A DNA stretch of 64,000 nucleotides from Serpens gallinarum (GCF_014836765.1 NZ_JACSQG010000001.1:62001-126000); one strand, 5' to 3'. Numbered from the stretch's first letter, positions 53,748-62,993 are shown. Numbers and translations are program-made. The notes: generated by a model from the letters alone, not told the origin.

Positions 53748-54638
53748 ATGACCGCAGCTTTTTTGCCTGAACTCGACAACCCTGGCGTGCGTCCTGCCGA
53801 CCGCCTGGGGTTTACCCTGTTCCTGGCCGCAGTCCTGCATATGGCGCTGATTCTCGGCCTGGGCTTCCAGTTGGCCGATCCGCCAGCGATCAGCAAGACG
53901 CTGGAAATCACCCTGTCCACGTTCAAAAGCGCCGAAGCGCCCAAAGAGGCGGATTTCCTCGCTCAGGACAATCAGCAGGGCAGTGGCACCCTGGAGCACA
54001 AGGCGGCGACCAAGACCACTGAAATAGCGCCTTTTCACGACACGCAAATCAATCGGGTCACGCCGCAGCCCACCGCACCGCAACAGGTGCCGCAGGAAGC
54101 CCCCAAGGCGGCTGTCGCCACCCGTGCGCCCCAGCCGGTCAAGACGCCGGTGAAGCAAGAACAGCGCAAGACCGAGACCCAACCGCGTCCGGTGCCGGAG
54201 TTCGACAGCGCCCAGTTGTCCGCGGAAATTGCCAGCCTGGAAGCCGACCTGGCCCTGGAGCAGCAGCTCTATGCCAAGCGACCGAAGATCCACCGCCTCA
54301 ATGCCGCCTCGACCATGCGTGACAAAGGCGCCTGGTATAAAGACGAGTGGCGCAAGAAGGTCGAGCGCATCGGCAACCTCAATTACCCGGACCAGGCCCG
54401 TCGCGAGCGCCTGTACGGCAACCTGCGCCTGCTGGTGTCGATCCGTCGCGACGGATCGTTGCACGAAGTGCTGGTGCTGGAATCTTCCGGCCACGCGGTG
54501 CTCGATCAGGCGGCGATGCGTATCGTTCACCTGGCGGCGCCCTATGCGCCTTTCACGGGCGATCTGGCCGATTTTGATCGGCTGGAAATCATCCGGACCT
54601 GGCGCTTTGAGCGCGGCGACCGCCTCTCGAGTCAGTAA
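53748..54638 (+). CDS. tonB3: TonB-type energy transducer (TonB3)
   Basis: A 296-residue protein with a short cytoplasmic N-terminus, one membrane anchor (about residues 21-43, GFTLFLAAVLHMALILGLGF), a Pro/Gln/Lys-rich periplasmic spacer (about 95-155), a helical part and a C-terminal TonB domain (YPDQARRERLYGNLRLLVSI ... VLVLESSGHAVLDQAAMRIV). The P. aeruginosa counterpart beside pilG/gshB is TonB3, needed for twitching motility and pilus assembly. No exbB/exbD genes are close by. Confidence 0.9.
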   Translation: MTAAFLPELDNPGVRPADRLGFTLFLAAVLHMALILGLGFQLADPPAISKTLEITLSTFKSAEAPKEADFLAQDNQQGSGTLEHKAATKTTEIAPFHDTQINRVTPQPTAPQQVPQEAPKAAVATRAPQPVKTPVKQEQRKTETQPRPVPEFDSAQLSAEIASLEADLALEQQLYAKRPKIHRLNAASTMRDKGAWYKDEWRKKVERIGNLNYPDQARRERLYGNLRLLVSIRRDGSLHEVLVLESSGHAVLDQAAMRIVHLAAPYAPFTGDLADFDRLEIIRTWRFERGDRLSSQ

Positions 54639-54763
54639 GCAGCAGTAACTTCGTGGCGAAACGCTTTTTGCGGCGATGCTTCGCAGTTGTCAACTCAGGC
54701 GCGCCGATGCAGGCCTGACGCCTGTCTCTTGCCGGGCACGCCGGGAAGGCCGAAACTAGGCCC

Positions 54764-55330
54764 ATGAACACTGCTCCGAGCTACCTCACGAATCATCTCC
54801 TGATCGCCATGCCACACATGGGCGATCCGAATTTCGCACAGACCGTCATTTACCTGATCGAACACAGCGCGCAGGGCGCCATGGGTCTGGTGATCAATCG
54901 GCCCAATGGCCTGGACCTGGCCGATGTGCTCGAACAGCTGCGCCCCGATGACATCCCCACACCGGTCAGTCACGAGCAACCCATCTATGCCGGCGGCCCG
55001 GTGCAAACCGACCGCGGCTTCGTGCTGCACGACGGCGGCTGGCAGTTCCAGGCCACTTTGGAGCTTGGCGAGCTGGCGCTGTCCACCTCCCAGGATGCAT
55101 TGTTCGCCATCGCCGACGGCACCGGCCCGGCACGCAGTCTGATTGCCCTCGGCTATTCCGGTTGGGATGCCGGGCAGCTGGAGGCCGAGCTGGCCGATAA
55201 CGCCTGGCTGTGTTGCCCCAGCGATGCGCGCATTCTGTTTGAAATTCCCGCCGTGCAGCGCCTGCAAGCCGCCGCCGCCCATCTGGGCGTCGATCTCAGC
55301 TTGTTGAGCAGCCAGGTTGGCCACGCATGA
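54764..55330 (+). CDS. algH: UPF0301 protein YqgE/AlgH
   Basis: A 188-residue cytoplasmic protein of the YqgE/AlgH family. Signatures are LTNHLLIAMPHMGDPNFAQTVIYL, GAMGLVINRP, YAGGPVQTDRGFVLH and LGYSGWDAGQLEAELADNAWL. AlgH affects alginate and other virulence traits in P. aeruginosa, but the biochemical role is unknown. The stop overlaps the ruvX start by four bases (ATGA), a pairing conserved in many bacteria. Confidence 0.95.
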   Translation: MNTAPSYLTNHLLIAMPHMGDPNFAQTVIYLIEHSAQGAMGLVINRPNGLDLADVLEQLRPDDIPTPVSHEQPIYAGGPVQTDRGFVLHDGGWQFQATLELGELALSTSQDALFAIADGTGPARSLIALGYSGWDAGQLEAELADNAWLCCPSDARILFEIPAVQRLQAAAAHLGVDLSLLSSQVGHA

Positions 55331-55752
55331 GCGAGACGCCACGCCTGCTGCTGGGCTTCGATTACGGCAGCAAACAAATTGGCGTCGCGGTTGGCCAGGC
55401 GATCACTGCCCAAGCCCGCGAGCTGTGTGTGCTCAAGGCGCAAAACGGTGTGCCGGACTGGGCGCAGGTGGAAAAGCTGATCAAGGAGTGGCAGCCGGAC
55501 GCCATTGTGGTCGGCTTGCCGCTAAACATGGACGGCACGCCCAGCGAGATGAGCGCCCGCGCAGAGAAGTTCGCCCGACGCCTGAACGGCCGCTTCAACC
55601 TACCCGTACACACCCATGACGAACGTCTGACCACCTTCGAGGCCAAGGGCCAACGCCTGGCCCAGGGCCAGCGTGGCGGCTACCGGGACAACCCGGTGGA
55701 CGCCCTGGCCGCCGCCTTGCTACTCGAGGGGTGGCTCGAGCAAAACTGTTGA
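55327..55752 (+). CDS. ruvX: YqgF/RuvX putative Holliday junction resolvase
   Basis: A 141-residue RNase H-fold nuclease family protein implicated in Holliday junction resolution and 16S rRNA 5' processing. The acidic catalytic residues can be placed in LLGFDYGSKQIGVA, VVGLPLNMDGTPSEMS, THDERLTTFEA and DNPVDALAAALLLEGWL. It overlaps algH by ATGA and precedes pyrR by 45 bases. Confidence 0.95.
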   Translation: MSETPRLLLGFDYGSKQIGVAVGQAITAQARELCVLKAQNGVPDWAQVEKLIKEWQPDAIVVGLPLNMDGTPSEMSARAEKFARRLNGRFNLPVHTHDERLTTFEAKGQRLAQGQRGGYRDNPVDALAAALLLEGWLEQNC

Positions 55753-55797
55753 TTAATTTTCGGCCCGTTCGGGCCGTCCGCCAAGCAAGGAGAGCCC

Positions 55798-56307
55798 ATG
55801 ACTCTGCCCAACCCCGCCGAACTGTTGCCCCAGATGGCCCGCGACCTGCGTGCCCACCTCGCCCAGCGACAGATCAGTGAGCCGCGTTTCATCGGCATCC
55901 AGACGGGTGGGCTGTGGGTCGCCGAGGCGCTCCTCGCCGAGCTGGCCGAGCCCGGCCCGCTGGGCGTGCTCAATGTCTCCTTCTACCGCGATGATTTCAG
56001 CCAGCGCGGCCTGCATCCGGTGGTCAGCCCTTCGGCGCTGCCGTTCGAGGTAGAAGGCCAGCACCTGGTGCTGATCGATGATGTGCTGATGAGTGGGCGC
56101 ACCGTGCGCGCGGCCCTCAACGAATTGTTCGACTATGGTCGTCCGGCCAGCGTGACGCTGGTCTGCCTGCTCGACCTGGACGCCCGCGAGTTGCCGATCC
56201 GCGCGGATGTCCTCGGCGCCAGCCTGTCGCTGGCACCCTCGGAACGGGTAAAATTGCTCGGCCCCGCGCCCCTGGCGCTTGAGCTCCAAGACCTCGCCGC
56301 CAATTGA
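55798..56307 (+). CDS. pyrR: PyrR bifunctional pyrimidine regulator / uracil phosphoribosyltransferase
   Basis: A 169-residue PRT-fold protein. [28 protein letters not shown] and the PRPP loop [19 protein letters not shown] are visible. In Gram-positives PyrR is an RNA-binding attenuator; in Pseudomonas it heads the pyrRBC' operon and its regulatory mode is less settled. AAGGAG lies seven bases before the ATG. A short GGCCCGTTCGGGCC repeat lies in the 45-base leader. Confidence 0.94.
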   Translation: MTLPNPAELLPQMARDLRAHLAQRQISEPRFIGIQTGGLWVAEALLAELAEPGPLGVLNVSFYRDDFSQRGLHPVVSPSALPFEVEGQHLVLIDDVLMSGRTVRAALNELFDYGRPASVTLVCLLDLDARELPIRADVLGASLSLAPSERVKLLGPAPLALELQDLAAN

Positions 56308-56318
56308 GACCCCCCGCG

Positions 56319-57335
56319 ATGCTGCCCACCGCCGCCAAGTGCCCGCTACAACTCAACTCCCACGGCCAGCTGCGCCATTTCCTGTCCCTCGACGATTTGC
56401 CCCGCGAATTGCTCACTGAGATCCTTGATACCGCCGATTCGTTTCTCGAGGTCGGCGCACGCGCGGTGAAAAAAGTGCCGCTGCTGCGTGGCAAGACGGT
56501 GTGCAACGTATTCTTCGAGAACTCCACACGCACCCGCACCACGTTCGAACTGGCGGCCCAGCGGCTGTCCGCCGACGTGATCAGCCTGAACGTGTCGACC
56601 TCATCGACCAGCAAGGGCGAATCGCTGTTCGATACCCTGCGCAACCTTGAAGCCATGGCCGCCGACATGTTCGTGGTGCGTCACTCCGATTCCGGTGCGG
56701 CGCACTTCATTGCCGAACACGTGTGCCCTGATGTGGCGATCATCAACGGTGGCGACGGTCGTCATGCGCATCCCACTCAGGGCATGCTCGATATGTTGAC
56801 CATCCGCCGTCACAAAGGCGGCTTCGAGAACCTGTCGGTGGCCATTGTCGGTGACATCCTGCACTCGCGGGTGGCGCGATCGGACATGTTTGCCCTGCGC
56901 GCACTGGGCTGCCGCGACATCCGCGTGATCGGCCCGAAGACGCTGCTGCCGGTCGGCCTGGAAGACTACGGCATGCGCGTGTTCACCAGCCTAAGCGAGG
57001 GCCTCAAGGATGTGGATGTGGTGATCATGCTGCGCCTGCAGCGCGAGCGCATGCACGGCGGTCTGCTGCCCAGCGAGGGCGAGTTCTACCGACTCTACGG
57101 CTTGAGCAGCGAACGCCTGGCGCTGGCCAAGCCGGATGCCATCGTCATGCATCCGGGACCGATCAACCGCGGCGTGGAAATCGAATCGGCGGTTGCCGAT
57201 GGTCCGCAATCGGTGATTCTCAACCAGGTCACCTATGGCATCGCCGTGCGCATGGCGGTGCTGTCCATGACCATGAGCGGCCAGACCGCTGAACGCCAAC
57301 TCGAATCCGAACGTGCTGCCGAGGAGCAGAATTGA
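56319..57335 (+). CDS. pyrB: Aspartate carbamoyltransferase catalytic subunit
   Basis: A 338-residue class A-type enzyme for the first committed step of pyrimidine synthesis. The carbamoyl-phosphate motif [18 protein letters not shown], the [10 protein letters not shown] loop, [19 protein letters not shown] and [15 protein letters not shown] are clear. The N-terminal extension of about 20 residues is typical of Pseudomonas, where it takes part in nucleotide inhibition of the 6+6 PyrB-PyrC' dodecamer. The stop overlaps the pyrC' start (TGATG). Confidence 0.97.
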   Translation: MLPTAAKCPLQLNSHGQLRHFLSLDDLPRELLTEILDTADSFLEVGARAVKKVPLLRGKTVCNVFFENSTRTRTTFELAAQRLSADVISLNVSTSSTSKGESLFDTLRNLEAMAADMFVVRHSDSGAAHFIAEHVCPDVAIINGGDGRHAHPTQGMLDMLTIRRHKGGFENLSVAIVGDILHSRVARSDMFALRALGCRDIRVIGPKTLLPVGLEDYGMRVFTSLSEGLKDVDVVIMLRLQRERMHGGLLPSEGEFYRLYGLSSERLALAKPDAIVMHPGPINRGVEIESAVADGPQSVILNQVTYGIAVRMAVLSMTMSGQTAERQLESERAAEEQN

Positions 57336-58606
57336 TGGCCACTCGTATCCTCGGTGCTCGCATCATCGACCCGGCCAGCGGTCTGGACCAGGTTACTGAC
57401 CTTTATATCGATGCCACCAAGCTGGTCGCCATCGGTCAGGCCCCGCAAGGTCTCAAGATCGATCAGGAAATCGATGCGCGCGGACTGATCGCCAGCCCCG
57501 GTCTGGTGGACCTGTCCGTGGCCCTGTGTGAGCCCGGCTATGGGCGCAAGGGCAGCATCGCCAGCGAAACCCTAGCGGCGGCAGCGGGCGGGGTCACCAG
57601 CCTGTGCTGCTCGCCACGTACCAAGCCGGTGCTGGACAGCGCCACCGTTGCCGAGCTGATTCTGGATCGCGCCCAGGAAGCCGGCCACGCCAAGGTGTTT
57701 CCTATCGGTGCGCTGAGCAAGGATCTGGCCGGTGAACAACTCGCCGAACTGGTCACTTTGCGTGATGCCGGTTGCGTGGCATTCAGCAACGGCCTCAATG
57801 GCTTCCCCAACAGTCGCAACTTGCTCCGCGCGCTGGAATACGCGGCGACGTTCGAGCTGACCGTGGTGTTCCATTCCCAGGATGCAGACCTGGCCGAAGG
57901 CGGCCTGGCCCACGAAGGCCCGACCGCCACACTGCTGGGCCTGGCCGGTATTCCGGAAAGCGCCGAAACCGTGGCCCTGGCGCGCAACCTGCTGCTGGCC
58001 GAGCAGGCCGGTGTGCGCGCGCACTTCACGCAATTGACCAGTGCGCGCGGCGTGCAGATGATTGCCGAGGCGCAGGCGCGTGGCCTGCCGGTTACCGCCG
58101 ATGTGGCGCTGTATCAGTTGATTCTCACCGACGAGGCGCTGATCGATTTTTCCAGCTCTTACCATGTGCAGCCGCCGCTGCGTTCGCGTGCCGATCGCGA
58201 GGCGTTGCGCGAGGCGGTGAAGAGCGGGGTGATTTCGGCGATTGCCAGCCATCACCAGCCCCATGAGGCGGATGCCAAGCTGGCGCCGTTCGGCGCTACC
58301 GAAGCGGGGATCAGCAGCGTCGAGCTGCTGCTGCCGTTGGCCATGACGCTGGTGGAAGACGGCTTGCTCGATCTGCCGACCCTGTTGGCGCGCCTGTCCA
58401 GTGGTCCGGCCAAGGCGTTGCAACTGCCGGCGGGTCGCCTGGCGCTCGGTGCGCCGGCCGATCTGCTGCTGTTCGACCCAACGGTGAGCACCGTGGCCGG
58501 CGACAGCTGGTACTCCAAAGGCCGCAACTGTCCGTTCCTGGGACATTGCCTGCCGGGAAAGGTGCGTTACACGCTGGTGGATGGGCGCATCTGTTATCAG
58601 AGCTGA
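57335..58606 (+). CDS. pyrC': Inactive dihydroorotase-like subunit PyrC'
   Basis: A 423-residue dihydroorotase homologue that scaffolds the aspartate carbamoyltransferase dodecamer and does not catalyse. The first metal motif is lost: active enzymes read D-x-H-x-H-L-R, but here ASPGLVDLSVALCEPGY has Ser and Ala at the two His positions. A further His site is also altered (VVFHSQDADL keeps one His). This is the known situation in P. putida and P. aeruginosa, which carry a separate active pyrC. The start ATG overlaps the pyrB stop by one base. Confidence 0.95.
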   Translation: MATRILGARIIDPASGLDQVTDLYIDATKLVAIGQAPQGLKIDQEIDARGLIASPGLVDLSVALCEPGYGRKGSIASETLAAAAGGVTSLCCSPRTKPVLDSATVAELILDRAQEAGHAKVFPIGALSKDLAGEQLAELVTLRDAGCVAFSNGLNGFPNSRNLLRALEYAATFELTVVFHSQDADLAEGGLAHEGPTATLLGLAGIPESAETVALARNLLLAEQAGVRAHFTQLTSARGVQMIAEAQARGLPVTADVALYQLILTDEALIDFSSSYHVQPPLRSRADREALREAVKSGVISAIASHHQPHEADAKLAPFGATEAGISSVELLLPLAMTLVEDGLLDLPTLLARLSSGPAKALQLPAGRLALGAPADLLLFDPTVSTVAGDSWYSKGRNCPFLGHCLPGKVRYTLVDGRICYQS

Positions 58607-58651
58607 AAAGCCACTCACTGCCACTTGAATCGACCGCTACTAAATAGATTC

Positions 58652-58690
58652 GGCCCCATCCATGCTTCATGGGTGGGGCCGATCCTTTTG
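58652..58690 (+). terminator. Rho-independent terminator of the pyr operon
   Basis: GGCCCCATCCATG-CTT-CATGGGTGGGGCC forms a long nearly perfect stem, followed by GATCCTTTTG, 46 bases after the pyrC' stop. Confidence 0.85.
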
Positions 58691-58718
58691 TCTGGGTCGA
58701 CGGAGCCAGGTTCTGGTT

Positions 58719-59114
58719 TTAACCGCGAATGTTCTGTTCGGAAATCTGGTTGTTAAGCGTCCAGAAGTCATACAGCACGCCGACGAAAAACAGCCCGCCG
58801 GTGAACAGGTAAATGATTCCAGTAATCCATTTGCCCTGGTACATGCGGTGCACACCGAATACGCCGAGGAAGGTCAGCAGAATCCAGGCGATGTTGTAAT
58901 CCAGCCGCCCAGAGTTGAAGCGCAGGTCCGCTTCGCGGTCCATCGACGGAATTAGAAACAGGTCGATGATCCAGCCGACGAACAACAGGCCGAGGGTAAA
59001 GAACCAGATCGTGCCGGTGATCGGCTTGCCGTAGTAAAAGCGATGCGAGCCGAGAAAACCGAAAATCCACAGCAGATAGCCAACGGCTTTGCTGTGGGTA
59101 TCGTGATAGCGCAT
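58719..59114 (-). CDS. TM2-domain membrane protein
   Basis: A 131-residue membrane protein with two tandem TM2 units, each of two helices joined by a short turn: FLGSHRFYYGKPITGTIWF...GWIIDLFLIP and FLGVFGVHRMYQGKWITGII...VGVLYDFWTL. TM2 proteins occur across life and their bacterial function is unknown. It has its own frame, closed near the pyr operon terminator. Confidence 0.88.
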   Translation of the reverse strand: MRYHDTHSKAVGYLLWIFGFLGSHRFYYGKPITGTIWFFTLGLLFVGWIIDLFLIPSMDREADLRFNSGRLDYNIAWILLTFLGVFGVHRMYQGKWITGIIYLFTGGLFFVGVLYDFWTLNNQISEQNIRG

Positions 59115-59174
59115 GTCGCGTCTCCTGTTTGAAAAACTACCTGCATTGCCTCGCCTACGTTTTTCAACGGCCTG

Positions 59175-60749
59175 CTAGCGCACTCGTGCGCTGGCAAAGT
59201 CCTGGCGGCCGAACGGGCTGACCTGGTACCCCTCAACATTAGCGCGGGTCAGGGCGAACGCGGTGGGGTGGGCCAGAGGAATCCACAGTGCCTGTTCTTG
59301 AATGATGCGCTGCGCCTGCACGTACAGCCTGCTGCGCTCGGCCTGCACGCTCTGGGTCTTACCCTGAGAAATCAACTGGTCGAGGCGCGGATCGCAATAG
59401 CGGGCGAAGTTCAGCCCCGACTGCACCGAGGCGCAGGCGAATTGCGGAGTAAGGAAGTTGTCCGGATCGCCGTTGTCGCCGGCCCAGCCCATGAACAGCA
59501 GATCATGCTCGCCGGCCTTGGCGCGGCGAATAAGCTCACCCCACTCGATCACACGAATCTCGGCCCGAACGCCGATCTGGGCCAGGTCCGCCTGCAACAG
59601 CTGGGCACCCAGGCTCGGATTGGGGTTGAGCAGGCTGCCCGAAGGCCGGGTCCAGATGGTCGTCTTGAAGCCGTCCGCCAAGCCGGCCTTGGTCAAGAGT
59701 TCGCGAGCCTTGGCCGGATCATGGGCATAGCCGGGCAAGTCGCCCGCGTAGCTCCAGGTGTTCGGCGGGTAAGGACCGCTGGCCGCACTGGCGCTGTCCT
59801 CGAATACCGCCTTGAGGTAACTGGCGCGGTCGAACGCCAGGTTGATCGCCTGGCGCACCTCGGGTTTGTCCAGCGGCGCATGCTGGGTGTTGATCGCCAC
59901 GAAGGCAGTCATGAACGCCGGGGTCTGCACCACCTTGAGGTTGGGGTCGGTTTCGGCGCTGCGCACATCCTGCGGCTTGGGCGACAGGGCGATCTGGCAT
60001 TCGTTGCGGCGCAGCTTCTGCAGGCGCACGTTGGCGTCCGGGGTAATGGCGAAGATCAGCGCATCAACCGCCGGCTTGCCGGCAAAATAGGCGAGATGGG
60101 CGACGTAGCGCACCGCAGCGTCCTTCTGAAAGCGTCGCAGCATGAACGGGCCGGTGCCGATGGGTTTCTGGTTCAGTTCGGCCAGCGTGCCGGCGGCCAG
60201 CAACTGGTCGGCGTATTCGGCGGAATAGATCGAGGCGAAGCCCATGCTCAGGGTGGCCAGAAAGGTGGCATCCGGCCGGGTCAGGGTGATACGCACCTGG
60301 TGCGGTGCCGGCGCCTCGATGGATTTCACCAGATCCGGCCATTGCATCGACTGGGCGTGGGGATAGCCGCTGGCCGCGCTGGCATGCCAGGGATGGTTGG
60401 CGTCGAGCATGCGCTGGAAACTGAATAGCACGTCATCGGCATTTAACGTGCGCGAGGGGCTGAAATAGTCGGTGCGATGGAAGGCCACGTCATCGCGCAG
60501 CGTGAAGTCATAGGTCAGGCCATCGGCCGATACCTGCCAGCTGCTCGCCAGGCTGGGCAGCAGCTCGCCGCGCGTGGCGTCGAATTCCACCAGACGATTC
60601 ATCAGCACGTCGGCTGAGGCGTTGGTCGTGGTCAGCGAGTTGTACTGCACCACGTCGAACCCTTCAGGACTGGCTTCGGTGCACACCGCAAGGGTGGCGG
60701 CCTGGGCCAGCCACGGTGCAAATAACAGGGGAAGAAGGGCAAGACGCAT
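59175..60749 (-). CDS. Peptide ABC transporter periplasmic binding protein (DppA-like)
   Basis: A 524-residue family-5 solute-binding protein with a signal peptide (about 1-17, PWLAQA-ATL). Typical stretches are RLVEFDATRGELLPSLASSW, LRDDVAFHRTDYFSPSRTLNADDVLFSFQRM, DKPEVRQAINLAFDR and WAGDNGDPDNFLTPQFAC. It probably delivers di- or oligopeptides to an inner-membrane ABC permease. No permease or ATPase gene is adjacent, so it must share one encoded elsewhere. The start at 60749 is favoured over 60755 because AAGGA is seven bases upstream of it. Confidence 0.92.
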   Translation of the reverse strand: MRLALLPLLFAPWLAQAATLAVCTEASPEGFDVVQYNSLTTTNASADVLMNRLVEFDATRGELLPSLASSWQVSADGLTYDFTLRDDVAFHRTDYFSPSRTLNADDVLFSFQRMLDANHPWHASAASGYPHAQSMQWPDLVKSIEAPAPHQVRITLTRPDATFLATLSMGFASIYSAEYADQLLAAGTLAELNQKPIGTGPFMLRRFQKDAAVRYVAHLAYFAGKPAVDALIFAITPDANVRLQKLRRNECQIALSPKPQDVRSAETDPNLKVVQTPAFMTAFVAINTQHAPLDKPEVRQAINLAFDRASYLKAVFEDSASAASGPYPPNTWSYAGDLPGYAHDPAKARELLTKAGLADGFKTTIWTRPSGSLLNPNPSLGAQLLQADLAQIGVRAEIRVIEWGELIRRAKAGEHDLLFMGWAGDNGDPDNFLTPQFACASVQSGLNFARYCDPRLDQLISQGKTQSVQAERSRLYVQAQRIIQEQALWIPLAHPTAFALTRANVEGYQVSPFGRQDFASARVR

Positions 60750-61100
60750 GAACATTTCCTTTAGAAGCGGCTTGGGAGCCGACTGTGTGGCCTACCCTAG
60801 ACCATGCGCGAAGCAGGTACAACGCTGGGTTGGCGATGAACGGCGGTTCCCCCGGACTCGCGCTGTGCGCCACGCAAATGACGCTTATCGACGCTGTACG
60901 GCAGGTATTGAAATGTCAGGAATTCTTGCGACAGTTCGGTGCTTCTGATATAAAGCAGCGCTCTTTTCTAGGGGCCCGGTCCTGCGACAGCAGTGACTGC
61001 CGGTAAGACCCTGGCGAAATCCTGGCGCAACGCGCCAAAGCAAGAGATCAAGCGGCCAACCCATGCCGGGTTGGGCATGTGGTTTATAGAGGGCTGAGGC
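60750..61100. other. Divergent region with the rpmB leader
   Basis: 351 bases without a gene. The right half is the rpmB promoter (60926-60954) and an untranslated leader of about 140 bases containing a CCAACCC-ATGCC-GGGTTGG stem (61056-61074) 26 bases before rpmB. In the left half I see nothing I can name; it must contain the promoter of the binding-protein gene. Confidence 0.55.
60926..60954 (+). promoter_or_regulatory. Sigma-70 promoter of rpmB-rpmG
   Basis: TTGCGA (60926-60931) and TATAAA (60949-60954) are 17 bases apart, a strong promoter as expected for ribosomal protein genes. Confidence 0.7.
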
Positions 61101-61337
61101 ATGTCGAGAGTCTGTCAAGTTACCGGTAAGGGTCCGGTAACCGGGAACAACATTTCCCACGCAAACAACAAAACCCGTCGTCGTTTCCTGCCGAACCTGC
61201 AGCATCACCGCTTCTGGGTCGAGTCCGAGAACCGTTTCGTGCGTCTGCGCCTGAGCACCAAGGGCATGCGTATCATCGATAAGCGTGGCATTGACGTCGT
61301 TCTGGCCGAGCTGCGCGCCCGCGGCGAAAAGGTTTAA
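61101..61337 (+). CDS. rpmB: 50S ribosomal protein L28
   Basis: A 78-residue large-subunit protein. [38 protein letters not shown] and [17 protein letters not shown] are diagnostic. It is the zinc-free form in the sense that no CxxC pair is present. Followed 11 bases later by rpmG, the usual rpmB-rpmG pair. Confidence 0.98.
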   Translation: MSRVCQVTGKGPVTGNNISHANNKTRRRFLPNLQHHRFWVESENRFVRLRLSTKGMRIIDKRGIDVVLAELRARGEKV

Positions 61338-61348
61338 GGAGAATAATC

Positions 61349-61504
61349 ATGCGTGACCTGATCCGTTTGGTGTCCAGCGCCGGTACCGGCCACTTCTACA
61401 CCACCGACAAGAACAAGCGCACTACGCCCGACAAGATCGAGATCAAGAAGTACGATCCGGTCGTGCGTAAGCACGTGATCTACAAGGAAGCCAAGATCAA
61501 GTAA
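61349..61504 (+). CDS. rpmG: 50S ribosomal protein L33
   Basis: A 51-residue large-subunit protein reading [20 protein letters not shown] through to YKEAKIK. It has no cysteine pairs, so it is the zinc-independent form. AAGGAG lies seven bases before the ATG. Ends in a strong terminator. Confidence 0.98.
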   Translation: MRDLIRLVSSAGTGHFYTTDKNKRTTPDKIEIKKYDPVVRKHVIYKEAKIK

Positions 61505-61518
61505 TTGATCGGCCCTTG

Positions 61519-61548
61519 AAAAAAACCCGCCTTCCAGCGGGTTTTTTT
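61519..61548. terminator. Bidirectional rho-independent terminator
   Basis: AAAAAAACCCGC and GCGGGTTTTTTT pair around a short loop, between rpmG and the converging hydroxyacid dehydrogenase gene. Confidence 0.92.
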
Positions 61549-61563
61549 ATGCCTTGAATAACC

Positions 61564-62751
61564 TCAGGCCAAGGCCGAGCGCAGCGGCTGCACATGCCGG
61601 CGTTCCAGCTCGCTCAGCGTCGGGCAGCCGACCAGTCCGAGCGCCAGGCGCAACTCCTGCTCTAGCAAGCCGAGGGCACGGGCCGCGCCGGCCTGGCCAC
61701 CGACCGCCACGCCAAACAGCGTGGCACGGCCGAGCAATACGCCGTCGGCACCCAGCGCACAGGCCTTGGCAATGTCGGTGCCGCGGCGAATACCGCTGTC
61801 GAGCAAAACCGACAGCTGGCCGCGCACTGCCTCGCTAATGGCTGGCAGGCAGTCGATGCTCGCCGGGGTGCCATCCAGCTGACGGCCGCCATGGTTGGTC
61901 ACCACAATGCCGTCCAGGCCCAGCTCCACGCAGCGTCGCGCATCGGCGGCGGTTTGCACGCCCTTGAGCACCAGGCGGTGCGGCCAGCGTTTGCGCAACC
62001 GGGCCAGGTGCTCCCAGCACAAACCGGGCTCCATCTTGTGGGCCATGAAATGCGCGGCGCCGGCGGTGTTCTTGGCATCGCCGGGCAGGTAAGCCAACAG
62101 GTTGCCCATCTTCGGCAGGCCCTGGGGCCACAAGGCCCGCTTGATCCAGCGCGGATGGCAGGCGACGTCGAGCTTGTTGCGCCAGGTGAGCTGCAGCGGT
62201 TTGGCGAAGTTGCGCCGGTCCCACTCGCGGTTGCCGATTAGCACCGCATCGCTGGTCAGCAGCAGGGTGCGGCAGCCGACCGCCTCGGCGCGGCGCAGCA
62301 GGTCGTCTTCGACGGCCGGGTCGTTCAGGCTGTACAGCTGGTACCAGAGCTCAACGTCCGGCACGGCGGCGGCGACTTCTTCCAGCGAGTTGCTGGAGAC
62401 AGTGCTCAGGGTGAAAGGGATGCCCTTGTCGCGCGCCGCCCTGGCCAGCAGGATGTCGGCATCCTTGTAGAGCATGCCATTGAAGCCGGTGGGGCCGATG
62501 GCCAGCGGCAGGGGTCGCTGCTGGCCGAGAAACGCGGTGCGGGTGTCGATCTGCGCGCAGGAGATCAGCGTCGACGGCAGCAGGCCGATCTCGGCGAAGG
62601 CCTGGCGATTGCGCCGCAGGGTGACTTCGTCCTCGGCGCCGCCGGCCAAGTACTCCCAGGCGAAATGGGGCAGGTGCCGGCGCGCCATGTGTTCCAGTTC
62701 GGCAATACTCTGAGCGTGTTCAAAGCGAGTGTCGTTACGGTAGCGCCGCAT
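61564..62751 (-). CDS. FMN-dependent alpha-hydroxyacid dehydrogenase (LldD/MdlB type)
   Basis: A 395-residue flavoprotein of the lactate/mandelate/glycolate oxidase family. Visible are FAWEYLAGGAEDEVTLRRN, the FMN-binding PLPLAIGPTGFNGM, the TSDAVLIGNREWD loop, LVLKGVQTAADAR and the active-site VVTNHGGRQLDGTPASID, where His is the catalytic base. A membrane-associated L-lactate or mandelate dehydrogenase is likely, but the substrate cannot be fixed: the usual lld permease and regulator genes are not adjacent. The start at 62751 gives family length. Confidence 0.88.
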   Translation of the reverse strand: MRRYRNDTRFEHAQSIAELEHMARRHLPHFAWEYLAGGAEDEVTLRRNRQAFAEIGLLPSTLISCAQIDTRTAFLGQQRPLPLAIGPTGFNGMLYKDADILLARAARDKGIPFTLSTVSSNSLEEVAAAVPDVELWYQLYSLNDPAVEDDLLRRAEAVGCRTLLLTSDAVLIGNREWDRRNFAKPLQLTWRNKLDVACHPRWIKRALWPQGLPKMGNLLAYLPGDAKNTAGAAHFMAHKMEPGLCWEHLARLRKRWPHRLVLKGVQTAADARRCVELGLDGIVVTNHGGRQLDGTPASIDCLPAISEAVRGQLSVLLDSGIRRGTDIAKACALGADGVLLGRATLFGVAVGGQAGAARALGLLEQELRLALGLVGCPTLSELERRHVQPLRSALA

Positions 62752-62993
62752 AAGCAATCCTTGGTTGCGAAAAGGCAGAGGCAATCAGCGCTACCGGCCC
62801 GCAGCGGGCGCCAGCGCGCCGGCCAAGATTACCAGAGCGCTTGCTTGGGCGGTTCCGTTTGATAAAACGAACGCAGTACGCCAAATTTGTGGGCTGCTGT
62901 AAAAAATATTGAAAACGATTCGGCCACTGGGTAGGGTGCGGTGATCACCTGCCTCCGCATACCGGCGGCCCCACAAAATAAGAGGAAGCCTCC

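Noticed and set aside
62752-62993. Possible Fur box (GAAAACGATT) before kauB
   Set aside because: Only one half resembles the 19-base Fur consensus, and the gene context is not iron-related.
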